A stretch of 64,000 bases of DNA from Selaginella moellendorffii (Eukaryota; Streptophyta; Lycopodiopsida; Selaginellales; Selaginellaceae). The stretch spans positions 575,102-639,101 of the forward strand of contig NW_003314304.1 in assembly GCF_000143415.4 (NCBI RefSeq). Reading direction: 5' to 3'. Below the pieces are notes generated by a model. That model had not been told where the DNA came from, made no database searches, and saw only the letters and a list, made by a program, of their open reading frames with translations. This document shows positions 45,727 through 57,329 of the stretch, piece by piece (the first letter of the stretch is position 1; the number at the start of each line of letters is the position of its first letter). Both the position numbers and the translations under genes were made by a program.

Positions 45727-46600
45727 TGTAAACTCTTGAATTTGAACTTCTCGAAATGTCATATAACCCATAGAGCAACTTATAAGCCTACAGCCAAGGA
45801 ATGAAAGAACAGGAATATAGAGTGATATATTTGAATAATCTATAAGCTCTTGAATTGAGGTCACTTAATCTAGTACTATTCAAACCCAAGGACGCTTAAC
45901 CCCAAATATCCCAAGTTCACGCCCTCGTGAACGGAAGATGAAAGCCATAACTTTCCTGAGAGATCCGCTCTTTTGACACCCTCGGGTCGAACCCAGCGGG
46001 AGCAAATTGGACTAGCAAGATGTCAATCAATATGTGGTGTGATTTTCTTAATCAATCAACAAAGTTGGAGCAAAAACCACTCTAATACCAAATGTAAGCT
46101 TCTGAATTTGGACTTCCCAGAAAGTCACTTAACCCAATACTATTCAAACTCAAAAGCACTTAACCCCGAATATCCCAATACCTTTAACCAATTAGAAAAT
46201 GCAGTGCACATTTGTTCATGGGCCCTTTCCCTTTATATTTGAACCCCTATGGATCGTCTTTCGAATTGTTCTACTTGGTTTCTTATATAATTTTAGAGCA
46301 TTTAAGTTGAAACTAATATGTAAATCAAAGCTAAATTTATGAGATTTGAAAAAAAGATTTAATACTTTATAAGCTCACAAATTTGGATTTCTCATCAAGA
46401 GGTCACCCAACTTAGTACTATTCAAACCCAAGCATGTTTAACCTTAAATATCCCAAAACCCTTAACTGATTGAAAAAAAGTCACTTTTATTGATAAGCCC
46501 TTTTCCTTTATATTTGAACCCCATAGATCATCTCTTAAATTTTTTTTTTTTCATTGCTTATAACTTCCTTCCACGCATTCACCAAAAACCTTTGTAGCAA
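45727..46600 (-). mobile_element. Cassandra-like TRIM LTRs containing 5S-rRNA-derived sequence
   Basis: Read on the minus strand, 46165-46093 gives GTTAAGTGCTTTTGAG, then TAGTATTGGGTTAAGTGACTT and CTGGGAAGTCC. This aligns with the 3' half of plant 5S rRNA (GTTAAGCGTGCTTGGGC, TAGTACTAGGATGGGTGACC, CTGGGAAGTCC). The match then ends in GCTTACA followed by TTTGGTATTAGAG, an LTR end plus a tRNA-Met primer-binding site (46092-46080). Similar 5S-like stretches occur at 46465-46365, 45905-45836 and, partly, 45775-45727. LTRs with embedded 5S sequence define Cassandra TRIMs. The interior 45960-46080 has no gene but holds a tRNA B-box-like GGTTCGACCC (minus). The elements are decayed and partly tandem. 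Confidence 0.65.
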
Positions 46601-47751
46601 TTATTGAAAGTAATTACTAATTGTTTTTGCCACCACTCAAATAATGCTTAGTAATGGTGTTTGTCCACCACTTTCAACCATTTCTTATCTTGTAATTTAA
46701 ATTTGGTGCTTTGTTTGGTGGCTATTTCTAAAAATTGTTATAATTGTAGTTATTGCAATTCAAAAAATAGGAATCTTCTTGATTTTACTATGTTTAGTTT
46801 GTTATTAATACACTTGCATCAGTTCACCTTATATAATGGTTTTTAACATGTGTTACGTAAAAATAAATGGTGTTAGACTTTAATTTTCTTTTAGTCTAAA
46901 GCTTGAATAGTAAGTTTTATATGAGTATCAATCAATATGTGAGTTGAAAATTTTTCTTTGCTAGAAATCTTTCATTTTGATACATTTAGTTTTATTCCTA
47001 CTCGAAGATCCTTATATTGATTCATAAAGGCACTTGAAAACCATACCTTCTTACCCCTACCTATCTTTATTATTAGAATCTAAAGAAATCATGCTCTAAA
47101 GAAGTTGTAAAGGAATGTTACTCAGTTTCTATGGCTCAAGAAGAAGAATAAAATAGGACAACCAATAGTTAATTTATACTTGTTTTCAATAGGTAAAGAT
47201 GTGATGCTAACCTAAAGAGGTGGTGGAAAATTTCTTTCTCCAAGAAAGATATGAATTCATTGTGAAGAAGCCATTCCCTTTTTCACAATGTATATTTGTA
47301 ATTAAATGTTTAGTGTCACAAATTCTTGCATAAATTCAAGTTACTCATTTTGCTATAGCTAATGGAGCTCAAGTGGTATTGGCGGATAATTATGGCAAAA
47401 TGCTTCTATTGAAAACTCTTTCATGGGAAGAATTTGCTAAATTTTTTTTTGAGTTATAAAAGTTTATAAATTATAAACATAAGATTAATCTAAATACATG
47501 TGAAATATTCAATTTTGCTAGCTTAACAAAGCCAATTTTAGTGCTTAATAAATAAATATGCAAAATTTATTAAGCAATGGAATTAGCTTTTATAAGCTAG
47601 CAGAGATGGCTAGAGAAGCTTTATCATGATTTGAGTATATATTGAATGACTTCTTCCTCACAAAATTTTGTATCTACTTTGCTAACTAAAAAATCAATTA
47701 GGATTAGATGACCAAATTTCTTGGCATAACTCAATTATTGGTATTTGCAGC
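46601..47751. other. Region without a clear gene
   Basis: AT-rich. Bases 46601-46710 match 16620-16765. A coding-like plus-strand stretch THFAIANGAQVVLADNYGKM lies near 47345-47405, but I do not recognise it. The sequence into which the TRIM inserted continues after 48435. Confidence 0.4.
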
Positions 47752-47756
47752 CTATA
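47752..47756. repeat. Target-site duplication, left
   Basis: CTATA, identical to 48431-48435. Confidence 0.85.
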
Positions 47757-47918
47757 TGTAGCGCACCTTATTTCTCTCCCCTTAAGCCAACTGGAAAAGG
47801 GGCAATTGCTTGATGAGAGAGCCCTTAGTGGCTATTTTATCCCTATTTATCCCCCAAGGTTCCAAGGATCCACGGTGACAGTATATCCAAATCTCATCCC
47901 ATGATCACATGCGCTACA
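47757..47918 (-). repeat. TRIM LTR (3' LTR in element sense)
   Basis: 162 bases with TGTAGCGC...GCGCTACA inverted termini. Confidence 0.92.
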
Positions 47919-48237
47919 CTCACCCCCCCTTCAGAGATGTCAATGTCCTCATTGACTATTGACTAACAACCCCTACTGAGCGAAGGGGAACCAGCACCTC
48001 CATTTCCGCACTCAATCTACCAATCCTTCCATTGTGTAGACTAGCTATTCCATGTGAGGCAACTAGTCATCCACCCGTACCGCAGTCCCACGGTGGATAC
48101 CTTCGTCCGTGGATATTCCACACAAAAGGAAGGACGTATGCATGGATGCCCAATACATACAATTTCAAATTTAGGGGTAGGAATATACCTTACTCAAGGG
48201 TATATTATATTTTTAAGTAGCCACTAATCAATGGGAA

Positions 48238-48268
48238 TCGAACCCGTGCCATTTGCTCCGATACCAAC
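48238..48268 (-). other. TRIM primer-binding site and tRNA B-box-like motif
   Basis: The minus strand reads TTGGTATCGGAGC directly after the LTR, then ACGGGTTCGATTCCC about 9 bases on. The first part fits a tRNA-Met primer site with one change. The second matches a tRNA T-loop/B box (GGTTCGATTCC). No cloverleaf could be folded around it. Confidence 0.65.
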
Positions 48269-48430
48269 TGTAGCGCACCTTATCTCTCTCCCCTTAAGCT
48301 AACTGGAAAAGGGGCAATTGCTTAATGAGAGAGCCCTTAGTGGCTATTTTATCCCCATTTATCTCCCAAGGTTCCAAGGATCCACGGTGACAGTATATCC
48401 AAATCTCATCCCATGATCACATGTGCTACA
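48269..48430 (-). repeat. TRIM LTR (5' LTR in element sense)
   Basis: 162 bases, about 96% identical to 47757-47918 by my count. Confidence 0.92.
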
Positions 48431-48435
48431 CTATA
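48431..48435. repeat. Target-site duplication, right
   Basis: CTATA, identical to 47752-47756. Confidence 0.85.
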
Positions 48436-48599
48436 ACATCAACTAAGAAGCCTTGTCCTTTAATAAAGTTCAAGCTCAAAGTTTTGTAGAATCAGAATAA
48501 GTTGCTTCATCAAAGAAATAGTGTGGCTTATTAGCTTAATAAAGTAACCATAGTATAATCACCTTTTAGTAATGCCTAAGAACTATGCAAATATGTATA

Positions 48600-49326
48600 A
48601 AACTTCTCAAAACCCCAAATTATTGCTAAACACTAGTACTTTATTCTAGAGTATTTCACTTCCACTGGTTTTAATGTACAATTAATGTATGCAATGCAAT
48701 GGTACTGATCAGGCATACTCAGGCTCTTTTGCATTAACACACCACCAAGATTGATATCAAAAACATTCATACACGAAATGAAAAGTTGAGTGTAGTCATG
48801 ATATGCCAAAATTGGGGGAGTTATCAACAATTGTTAATACCCACTCTTAATCAATAAACTGTAAGTGATTAAATTTTCCATTCTACTTTAGTCATTTAAC
48901 CACATATCTGACGACTTGCAGGAGTTTTATGCACAACTTCCATAAATCTTATTCTAGACTTAGGGACTTACTAGCCTCATGAATGGCATCTATGCCACTC
49001 AGCCTTTGTATTTAGTCTAAGTGCTCCATATGTTCGATCCCATAACTGACACTCAAAGGTACCACTGGCATATCAACTTATAATGCTAAGGCCTGGTAGT
49101 CCAAGACCACCCGCATCACAATCTTGCCTCTTAAAGACTAGGCCATCTGTCTATGAGTAGCCATCCCTTATCCACACTTTAACACCTTTAGGATGTTTGG
49201 AGACATAAGTAACACCCTTCTCTAATGTTCATTCTTCCATCCCTACCAAGTCCCTTTCTATCCATGGCTATGCTCGCCAACACCGTCACAGGATCAAGGC
49301 CTAAAAGCCTGACCACAAAGTCCCAC
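48600..49326 (-). pseudogene. Ty3/gypsy RNase H and pol fragment
   Basis: Minus-strand 48830-48633 reads PPILAYHDYTQLFISCMNVFD, then LGGVLMQ, CIAYINCTLKPVEVKYS. This parallels the gypsy RT-RNase H linker (PVLA-PDF-KPF-L-TDAS, GAVL-Q, PIAY-SR-L-PAE-NYS), with the key Asp changed. Further on, frames near 49200-49100 give KHPKGVKVWIRDGY and DGLVF, as in the part before the integrase. It is truncated by the LARD LTR at 49327. Confidence 0.65.
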
Positions 49327-50273
49327 TGTAGTGCATGTGGTTTTTACCCTTTATTCTATGGTGATTTACCATAGGATAACACTACGAAGTGGAACCCAAA
49401 CACTCTTTGTGCCACATGATAGATGCCACGTGTCACATGCCACGTGTCCAAAGGAACGTGGTGTGGAACCCAAAGTTCAAGGCCTTTGGCCACTGAACGA
49501 AGGAACGGTGCCAAACTCCCAAACGTGGAGCCAAGGAGTGCTGGAATCGGACCACGGAGCAACTCCTGAGCATACAACCCAAAGAGCGATGGGATAGGAG
49601 CCCAGAGTGACTTGAAACAGTCCTGGAGCAACTAGCATCCCAATGCCAGGACCAGCACGCAAAACGGAGCCAAACGGAGTTTGGTGCTATTTCGGCATAC
49701 CGGTGGCCTAACATGAGAATATGGGTACTCCACTAGCTAGCATGGAATGGAACTTGGGCTTAGACCCAAGCCAGACACAGAACAAAGACAAGCACGCAAT
49801 TTGGTATCGGAGCAATTCGGANNNNNNNNNNNNNNNNNNNNNNNNNNNNNNNNNNNNNNNNNNNNNNNNNNNNNNNNNNNNNNNNNNNNNNNNNNNNNNN
49901 NNNNNNNNNNNNNNNNNNNNNNNNNNNNAAGGCATGATAGCGAGGGTGTTTAACAAACACGGTAAACTATCATCCAGCGATATTAAGGGACTAATCTCAA
50001 TATGTAAGGGTTCTTGTCAAGCCAGTGCAAGACAGAGCAAAAAAGAACTAAGAGCTAGGCCGAGTATGCTCAGCTAGAAACATATAGGAGTTCCTACCTT
50101 ATGTCCATCTGGCTAAGTACAGATGCTAAGCCCAGTAAACGAACATTTGAACAAGAGGGGCTGATAAAGGGAACCAGCAATACCGACCTCCTGCCATCGT
50201 GGCAGTAAGGAAAGAATGTCCGTAAGGACTGGCCGACAAATAACTTTCAATACCCGAAGTCACATTCATGACA
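49327..50273 (-). repeat. 3' LTR of the inverted LARD
   Basis: Ends TGTAGTGCATGTGG (49327) and CATTCATGACA (50273); inverted, it starts TGTCATGAATGTGAC. It contains 107 Ns. Confidence 0.8.
49822..49928. other. Assembly gap, 107 N
   Basis: A run of Ns inside the LTR. The missing LTR middle is the part with the G-homopolymer in the other copy, a likely cause of the gap. Confidence 0.98.
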
Positions 50274-53200
50274 CTTTCCCCCCCTAGGGAAGATTGATGT
50301 CCTTGTCGATACATACTCTAGTCTAGAATACCGTCAAGGAAACAACTCTAGAAAAAGTTCACGGTGCTCACATTATGTGAGAAATGCACCAACTTAAATG
50401 AGTTAGGGGGCAACCTCTTTGTCTAACGCGGATGCGCTACCAGCTCAGACACCTTCTAGCCGTCGCCAACAAGGAAATGACCAACAGAGTCAGCCACCCT
50501 TACTGCTTTGGGTGTCGCCTAGCTACAAAAGTGTGATACGCCCCTGCCTGCAGGGACATAGAGAGAGAAACCAGAGGCCCCAACCCTCATGAGCAAAGAA
50601 ACCAAACCCGTCGGTAAGGTTTAGATAGACTACTGTAAACAGGTAGTTAGAGTTGTTTACACGGTCACGCCCATTTAACGGAATAGGAACATCGACAGAG
50701 AGGCAGATTATGTGACCAGTCGACAGTAGCTACCCCATGACTAGAGATTTCACCATGCACATGAAGTGCCGAAGCCAGTCTGCCTATACTGACCCAAACT
50801 CAAAGATCAATAGATGGATAATATCAAAGTCAGAGACAATGATATCTTAGAGACTTAATTATCAATGAATAAAGCTTAGATTAAAACACAAAAGTATTCC
50901 AAGTAAGTTATCATCCGATAAACCAATATTATAGGATAGGAACCACCAAGATCATTATCATTGAAAAACATAGGATTCACCATCCAACAAAATTCAATAG
51001 TAAATGTATCATCAAGGAAACTCAATGATGAAACTGAACTATTGAAGATGGTAGACAGTGTGCCAAACAATTTACTAATGATAACTCAAAGAACACAAAA
51101 TATCATTGACTGACAAGCACAATGCTCGCGAACGTATCACCCAAAGAAAATAACATCCCAATCTATCAGAACTAACTCGAGCAACAATCAACAGAACAAA
51201 ATGAATATAGTAAGACCAACAAACACTTATTCATGCCAACTATTGCAAAAGCTAATCTGAATAGATGTCGGTCCATAATACTAAGGAACCAGAGTTGCTT
51301 AAGCAAACATCGGCAACATCCTATTGATGTCTAAAACCCAAGAGATCAATCTAGAGCAAACCATAAAAAATATGTGGTATTGCAAAAAGCCATTAGCTAT
51401 CAAAGAGAACAATTAACCATCATGAAAGATCATCAATCATCCCATCAAAAAGATATATGCAGAATCATCATCTAAGAAGAAATCCACCATCCCGAAGAAT
51501 AGCAAATCATTCTAGATCAACAATAATCAAGTAAAACCTTTGACAAGGATAATCAACTATCCTAGATGATAGGTAATCATCATCAATGATTGCTAAATGC
51601 AAAAGCCAACTTCAACATCAAAGCTAGGAGCCAAAATGCTTTCCCCAACAACTTCTAACAAATGGAACAATGAGCACAAAACTCAAGGAACCAAAAGCTT
51701 GAAGAAGCTTATAGATAAGTTTTGCGTAATAATGATCACGAGTCTCATAAAAGCTAACTTCAATGCTAAAGAAGAAATCATGGTGGAACCCAAAGTATCT
51801 TCCTCAACACATTTATAAGCCAAACTTCATAATGCCAAAGCTAATGAAGAGCATTTCTGCATCAATCCAAAAGTTAAGCACAATGGAGCTATGCTCAACA
51901 AGTGATCACTAAATGATCCTCCATGAATCCATCTATAACAAGACGTAAGTCACTTCATAATAAGCCCAAGAGAAATCATCAATGATTGATATATCCCAAC
52001 TAAAATCCAATAAGGATTCAACATTTTCAATATCGATCACTAACTCTTTTTCTTAGTAGAGTTCGTATAGTCCATGATTGAATCACGTTTCAAGGAAAAG
52101 CTAAAGCTCAACCTCTACTAAACAATCTCGTCTAAAACACAATTAACTCGACTTGCCACTCAGTTCGTTTGAACATCAATATAGTTACTAACTAGCAAAT
52201 GCACAAATGCTAATAACATAAAGCTACAACCAAATCATCAACGCTATTTGCATCGAGACTAATGAAACTCAATATAAATCCTATAGAAAGACATCTTATT
52301 TCACCTGAATCCCAATACCAACAATGTCAATGATAAGGCATCACTTCAATGCCATCAACACCATAACAAAGCTAAAAGAAAGCATGAGTGAATCACCACC
52401 TAAAACTTCTTACCAACTAAGCTAACTAAAGTTGAAGATACTTTATCCAGTATCCGAGACCAACCCTTCAGCAAAACTCAATTACAGATAACACTTCATC
52501 AAGGAGTGATTCACCACGTCTAAGACTCAATGAAATCCAACACTATGGACTAAACGTAACCAAACGATATCGACAAATTAATCAACATGTCAACATAGAA
52601 AACCCATATAAGCCATGATACGATCCTCCGCAACATCATCTAGTAAAGCAAGTCTATCATTGCTAAATCATCATCAAGCGAAGCAAGTGTCAAACAATCC
52701 TCGATGAAGTTTATGAGCAATCACTAGTCGCAGAGCAACTAACAATCACTGTTCAACTTGTCTTCACAAGACCCAAACACTAAACTCACATCATCAAGTC
52801 ATATACTTGTCCAATATGAATGTGATACCTCAGGTATGAGATAAAAGTTCATAGACAAGCACAAACTAAATGACCACTAGAATCCAACTCAACCGCAATA
52901 ATCTCATTAAAACATTTAGCCACTAGCTTTAAGCATGTCTTGAAGAGGCTAGTTATACGATCAACACTCAGTTGAAACTAAAGTGATGACCATGAGATAA
53001 ATCTATATCGGTACACAACCTCCTCATAGACAAAGCTATAATACGGGTACCAACATCTTAACCGCAAACAACTAAGTTGGATATCACCATCTTTAGCTAA
53101 GGCATAGAGCCACCAAGACCAAATCAAGATCAATAAGAGCTCATTACTCTCATAAAGTCTAAGCGAAATGCAAGGTGCAATCTACCATCAAGCACAATGC

Positions 53201-54091
53201 TATAGAAGAAAGGCATAAGGGTCACCTTTCTAGAAAAGTGTAACGACCACTTTTCTATACCAACTCTAGACTCTATCCAACTCAATTGCCTTAGCCTCAA
53301 AAGTCAGCATCCCTTTTGGGTTGCATCATACAAACTACCTACCAAAGTCTAAGCTAACCGAAGTCAATTCACTAGTTTGTACTTGTTTACAAAAATGGAA
53401 TAGTTTTTAGCAAAGTGACCAACAGATCAGCCATTGGAGAAGTCTAAGAAAATTTATAGAAAATTTCCATCCTAGAGAAAAAATGACTCTCAGTCCAGGA
53501 TTGCAAACTTTCAAGATTCAACCAACTTCCTCCTACAAACAATTTCACATAGGTTCACCTCAACACAAATTCTCATGATCCAACAATATGCTTAAGCATC
53601 GAACATCTTTGCCCATATAACCGACATCCAAAACTGACATCCGCAAAGTGCAAAATGAACATCCAAGGCTTGATCACAAAGACCATATCTTTAGATATCC
53701 ACATTGCACTAACACTCTTCTTCAATCACCTTCAAGATCCAATGTGAAGCCAAAACACTAAAAAAAAAAATGACATAGAAAATCAAGGTCCAAGGAAAAT
53801 TCCTCATCACTTGAAATAACAATGCCACCTCCACTAACACAAGTGTTAGTGATGTCAATGCCCCAACTACACATCTTCTCCATCCAACTATCTACTCCAA
53901 GTGCTAATGGATCAACCGACGAGTTATAGTAAATGAATGCTACAACCCTTTTCAACACCTTATAGGTAAACCCAAGGAACAAAGTACAAACTTAAGCTTA
54001 GCATAATAGACCATCTCTGAGAATCCAGTTAAAGCTACCTTAATGCTACTTCGTGCAAGTAAATTAGCTTCTCCATCAACCACTTTGGGGC

Positions 54092-54564
54092 TGAGTCTCA
54101 GTCTTAGTCTTGACATCAACTCCACCTCAAGTCCATCTCGAACTCGACCTCGGACTCCATTTCGAGTCCATCTCGGACTCCATCTCGAACTCCATCTTAG
54201 ATGCATCTTGGACTTCATCTCGGATCCATCTTAGACTCTATCTTGAACTTCATTTTAGACTTCATCTCGGGTCCATCTCGAACTCGAGTCCATCTTGGAC
54301 TCCTTCTGAGACTCCTTCTTAAACTCCATCTTGACACTTTCACATATCATGTGGTGGTCCTTTTGTGTCCCTTTTCTAGAGACTCACTGCTTGCTTCATG
54401 CTTGTTCCTCAAGCACTTCGTTAGGAATTCCACTTTAACTCTCGATTGTCCCAATTGGAGCTCCTATTCCAAATGTGTTATATTTGTTTGGCTTCCACTT
54501 TAGCCACTACCATATAGCACCCTTTTGGCTCCACTTTGGGGCTTAGGGATTTGTGTCTCATACA
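54092..54564 (-). mobile_element. LTR fragment of the minisatellite-bearing family
   Basis: Inverted it begins TGTATGAGACACAAATCC and follows 15325-15600 closely (AGTCTCTAGAAAAGGGACAC). It then enters the GAGATGGAGTCC minisatellite and stops inside it at the LARD boundary. It is truncated. Confidence 0.7.
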
Positions 54565-55480
54565 GATTAGATGAAAAATAATATTGACGATTTCAACAAT
54601 GCTCGCAATGATATAATACAATCAAAAAGATGATCAACAAAAAAATTGAGATATTGCACTTTACCTAAGAAGCATTGCATGTCATTCATACACTTCAAAG
54701 TAGGGAACTTTAAAATAGCCATAAGTTTGTTAGGATCAACTTACAAATTTTCACAAAAAATATAGTACCTAAGATAAATCGTATCTTTGGATTCAAATAT
54801 GCATTTTGACTACTTTAGCTTTAAACCAACTTTCTACAATCAATTTAACACATTACAAACATTATAGATGTGCTTCTTTTACATCCTCTCCAAGTAGATC
54901 AAAATATCATTGATGAAGTCAGTAGTCACCTCCAATAAAAATCTAACTTCATGAACTAATGACTTCTCCCCAAACAATTTAGGAGATCAATAGTGTGAGG
55001 AAGAGGGTACATATTTGAGATAGTCACCTCATTAACAAATGATAGTCAATACAGAAGTGAATACTCCTATCAGGTTTTATTAGAAGATGAAGTTCACATG
55101 CTTAAGGACTTAAGACTTTCAAATAATACCCTTCTCTAACATCTCCTTGATATTCACACATAAAATCTTAATCCCCTTTGATGATTGATGTTAAACAAGA
55201 ATTTTGATTGGACAAGCATCCTCAATTAAAATAGGATGATGTGTTACAATTTTAGCCCCAAACAACAAGTCAAAATTAAAAATATCAATATACTTCTTCT
55301 TGAGTCTATCCACCATTACAACACAAAGACTGTTGAAGGGATCTAGAGAGGGAATAAAGAAGCAAAATGGAAATACAATAGGAAATAATGGGGAAATAAA
55401 AGTGATGGAAACAAAGGTAAAAACAAAAGGATGAAAGGGAACAAAAGTAAGAGGAATGAAGAAAACATAAATATGAAACA
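54565..55480 (-). pseudogene. Ty3/gypsy reverse transcriptase fragment
   Basis: Minus-strand frames give HFCIDYHLL near 55060-55030 (family: FCVDYRALN), DFINDILIYLE near 54930 (family: YIDDILIYS), and DPNKLMAILKFPT followed by FLGKVQYLN near 54740-54660 (family: P-K--AI-WP-P, FLGL--YYR). Many stops occur. One catalytic Asp is Asn (FIND). It differs from the chromovirus relic of block A. Confidence 0.7.
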
Positions 55481-55629
55481 AGGGGGCGAAGTCTTAAAGT
55501 TATACTTGGTATACTTGTGCTTTAATCAATCTATACCAAGGATGAGGTCAAAAATTAAACTTAGTATCACTCACAATAATTGAATTCAAGCTTGAGATCT
55601 CCTATACGCACAATTAAGTTCTCTTTATC

Positions 55630-55668
55630 CCACACACACACACAGATATATATATATATATATATATA
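55630..55668. repeat. Compound (CA)n(AT)n microsatellite
   Basis: About seven CA units followed by about eleven AT units. Confidence 0.9.
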
Positions 55669-56889
55669 AGGCCCTTGCCATAAAGAATAAAGATTGGCTT
55701 TGCCACATGATATAATTATAGACAGCAACATATAGCAATAGGCTGAACAATAGAAAATAAACTCAAGTTTATATCAACTAATATAGAAAGAATAAAAGAA
55801 GACCTTTTTTTTATAAAAATGGGCTTGAAAAGTAAGCATTGAATAAACTGATATCAAATGAACCCTTTGATGGTACTCTTGAAAGAAAGATGGAGGGGTC
55901 ACTGATTTATTCACATAAGGACCCTCCACTACTCATGTAACTCCTCGTTTCTTAGAAAAATCTTTATGCCAAGACCTTCTACTATAGTAGCATTAACGAG
56001 ACATTGTTAATATCAAAGCTTGCACCCAAGAAATGGAGGATGCCAACCCAAAAAATGCCAACAATGATAATATGTGTGGCCACTCCTAACAACAGATATT
56101 ATGACCATGATCACGTCTTCGTCTTTGTCTTTGGACAAGAGCAACAACATCAATCTCCATTAGAATAAGACCATCTCCCACATGAAGGGGAGTTGAAAGA
56201 CATACAACAAGAAGTGGAAGAGGCAATGTCTCATAATATTGTGTCAGTCAAAAAACATTGTAAAGGATGATTGGAGCAAATGCATATACAAATCCCATAA
56301 GATCTTGATGAAAGTGTTGGCCTTAATATTTCAATTTGATCCGCTCCAACATATTTGGCTCCTGCATGAAGCAAGAGGCTTTAAAAATAAATGCCCAAAT
56401 TGCATTATTGGATAGCTTCAAGTGGCCTAAAAATCACTCACCATAATCATCAATATGTCCAAATACATACTTGAAGATATCCAAAAGAATGCTCTAATCT
56501 GCATGAGTGGTTGCGCTCAAATTATTGTACTATGGCAATGTTGTCCTTTGTAAACGCTAAACATCATCTCAAGAATAATAGGTAGCAATCATAATAAAGT
56601 GATTAAACTAATGGTACACATCATCTCTAGGATTCCCATAGAATAACTTCAGCCATATGTGAAGATTGACAGTAAGAGCAAGAAGTGCTGTAACATATAC
56701 TATAAATGCTGCCATCAACTAAGCCTGATTATTCAATTGCAACCACATAGTTATAAGCAACTAAAAGAATGATAGAGAATGTCAGTATATCAAAGAGGTT
56801 TCAAGTCCGACTTTATTAGTTAATTAGGGGAATCACACCATATATTGAGATTTTGGGCTCAACTTGAAAGGTTAAATGACTAAAAAGAA
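55669..56889. other. Region without a recognisable gene
   Basis: AT-rich sequence, no open frame of interest on either strand. It may be remains of the adjacent gypsy element. Confidence 0.4.
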
Positions 56890-57065
56890 CAACTCAAAAA
56901 ATGATTCATAAAAGTTTAAATATAAAGGGAAAAGATCCATAACAAAAATGTACCCCATTTTAAATTGGTTAAGAGTTTTATGATATTTAGGATTAAGTGT
57001 TTTTGGGTTTAAATAATATTAGACTGAATGACTTCCCAAGAAATTCAAATTCAAAAGTTTAAAAT
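56890..57065 (+). mobile_element. Cassandra-like LTR fragment with 5S-derived sequence, plus strand
   Basis: GGATTAAGTGTTTTTGGGTTT, then TATTAGACTGAATGACTTCCCAAGAAATTC, matches the 5S 3' half (GTTAAGCGTGCTTGGGC, TAGTACTAGGATGGGTGACC) and is the inverse of the copies at 45.7-46.5 kb. The adjoining TTAAATATAAAGGGAAAAGATCC is the inverse of the shared LTR segment TTTCCCTTTATATTTGAACC. Confidence 0.55.
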
Positions 57066-57329
57066 TGCATTGAATAACTACACTAATTGCTCCTCCAAAA
57101 TCAAAGGAGGAGGAAGTTACTCTCACAAAAACATGCATTTTAATTATCCCAAAACCCCTAGTTTATATAGTTTGGATTGAAACCAATCCAACGCCTCTAT
57201 CCCCAAGAGTATGATCCTTAAAAGTAGCTCCCCCTATTCACCTTTGTCTACAATGCCCCTGGACAATAATGTTTGGAGAGGCTTAAATAGAAGTCTGTAG
57301 CCATCTGGTGTCTCCTTAACTGTTAGATA
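57066..57329. other. Spacer, no gene seen
   Basis: No open frame or motif recognised between the LTR fragment and the distal end of the ATPase relic. Confidence 0.35.

Larger units (their letters stand above)
47757..48430 (-). mobile_element. Complete TRIM (terminal-repeat retrotransposon in miniature)
   Basis: A 674-bp element with two 162-bp LTRs (47757-47918 and 48269-48430) that I count to differ at six sites, all transitions. The LTRs begin TGTAGCGC and end GCGCTACA/GTGCTACA. A 5-bp target-site duplication CTATA flanks it (47752-47756 and 48431-48435). On the minus strand the primer-binding site TTGGTATCGGAGC follows the 5' LTR (48268-48256), and a polypurine tract lies before the other LTR (47921-47931 inverted). 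The 350-base interior encodes nothing. It is non-autonomous and depends on proteins from another LTR element. Confidence 0.92.
49327..54091 (-). mobile_element. Inverted LARD copy, 5'-truncated
   Basis: In minus orientation it holds a 3' LTR (49327-50273, with a gap), a polypurine tract (reverse complement of 50274-50284), and an interior aligning with 28990 down to about 26160 of the intact LARD. Recognisable anchors include the segments around 50880, 53760 and 54060. It carries no gene. The interior stops at about 54091, where a different LTR fragment begins, so its 5' part and 5' LTR are missing. Confidence 0.8.

Noticed and set aside
46093-46165. 5S rRNA gene
   Set aside because: Only the 3' half is similar, with many changes, and it sits at an LTR end followed by a primer-binding site, so it is retroelement sequence.
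48228-48268. Possible tRNA gene
   Set aside because: Only a T-arm-like motif is present. It lies at the primer-binding site of the TRIM, and no acceptor, D or anticodon arm could be found.
49708-50077. Open frames crossing the N gap
   Set aside because: The central part is unknown sequence, and the flanks are LTR sequence.
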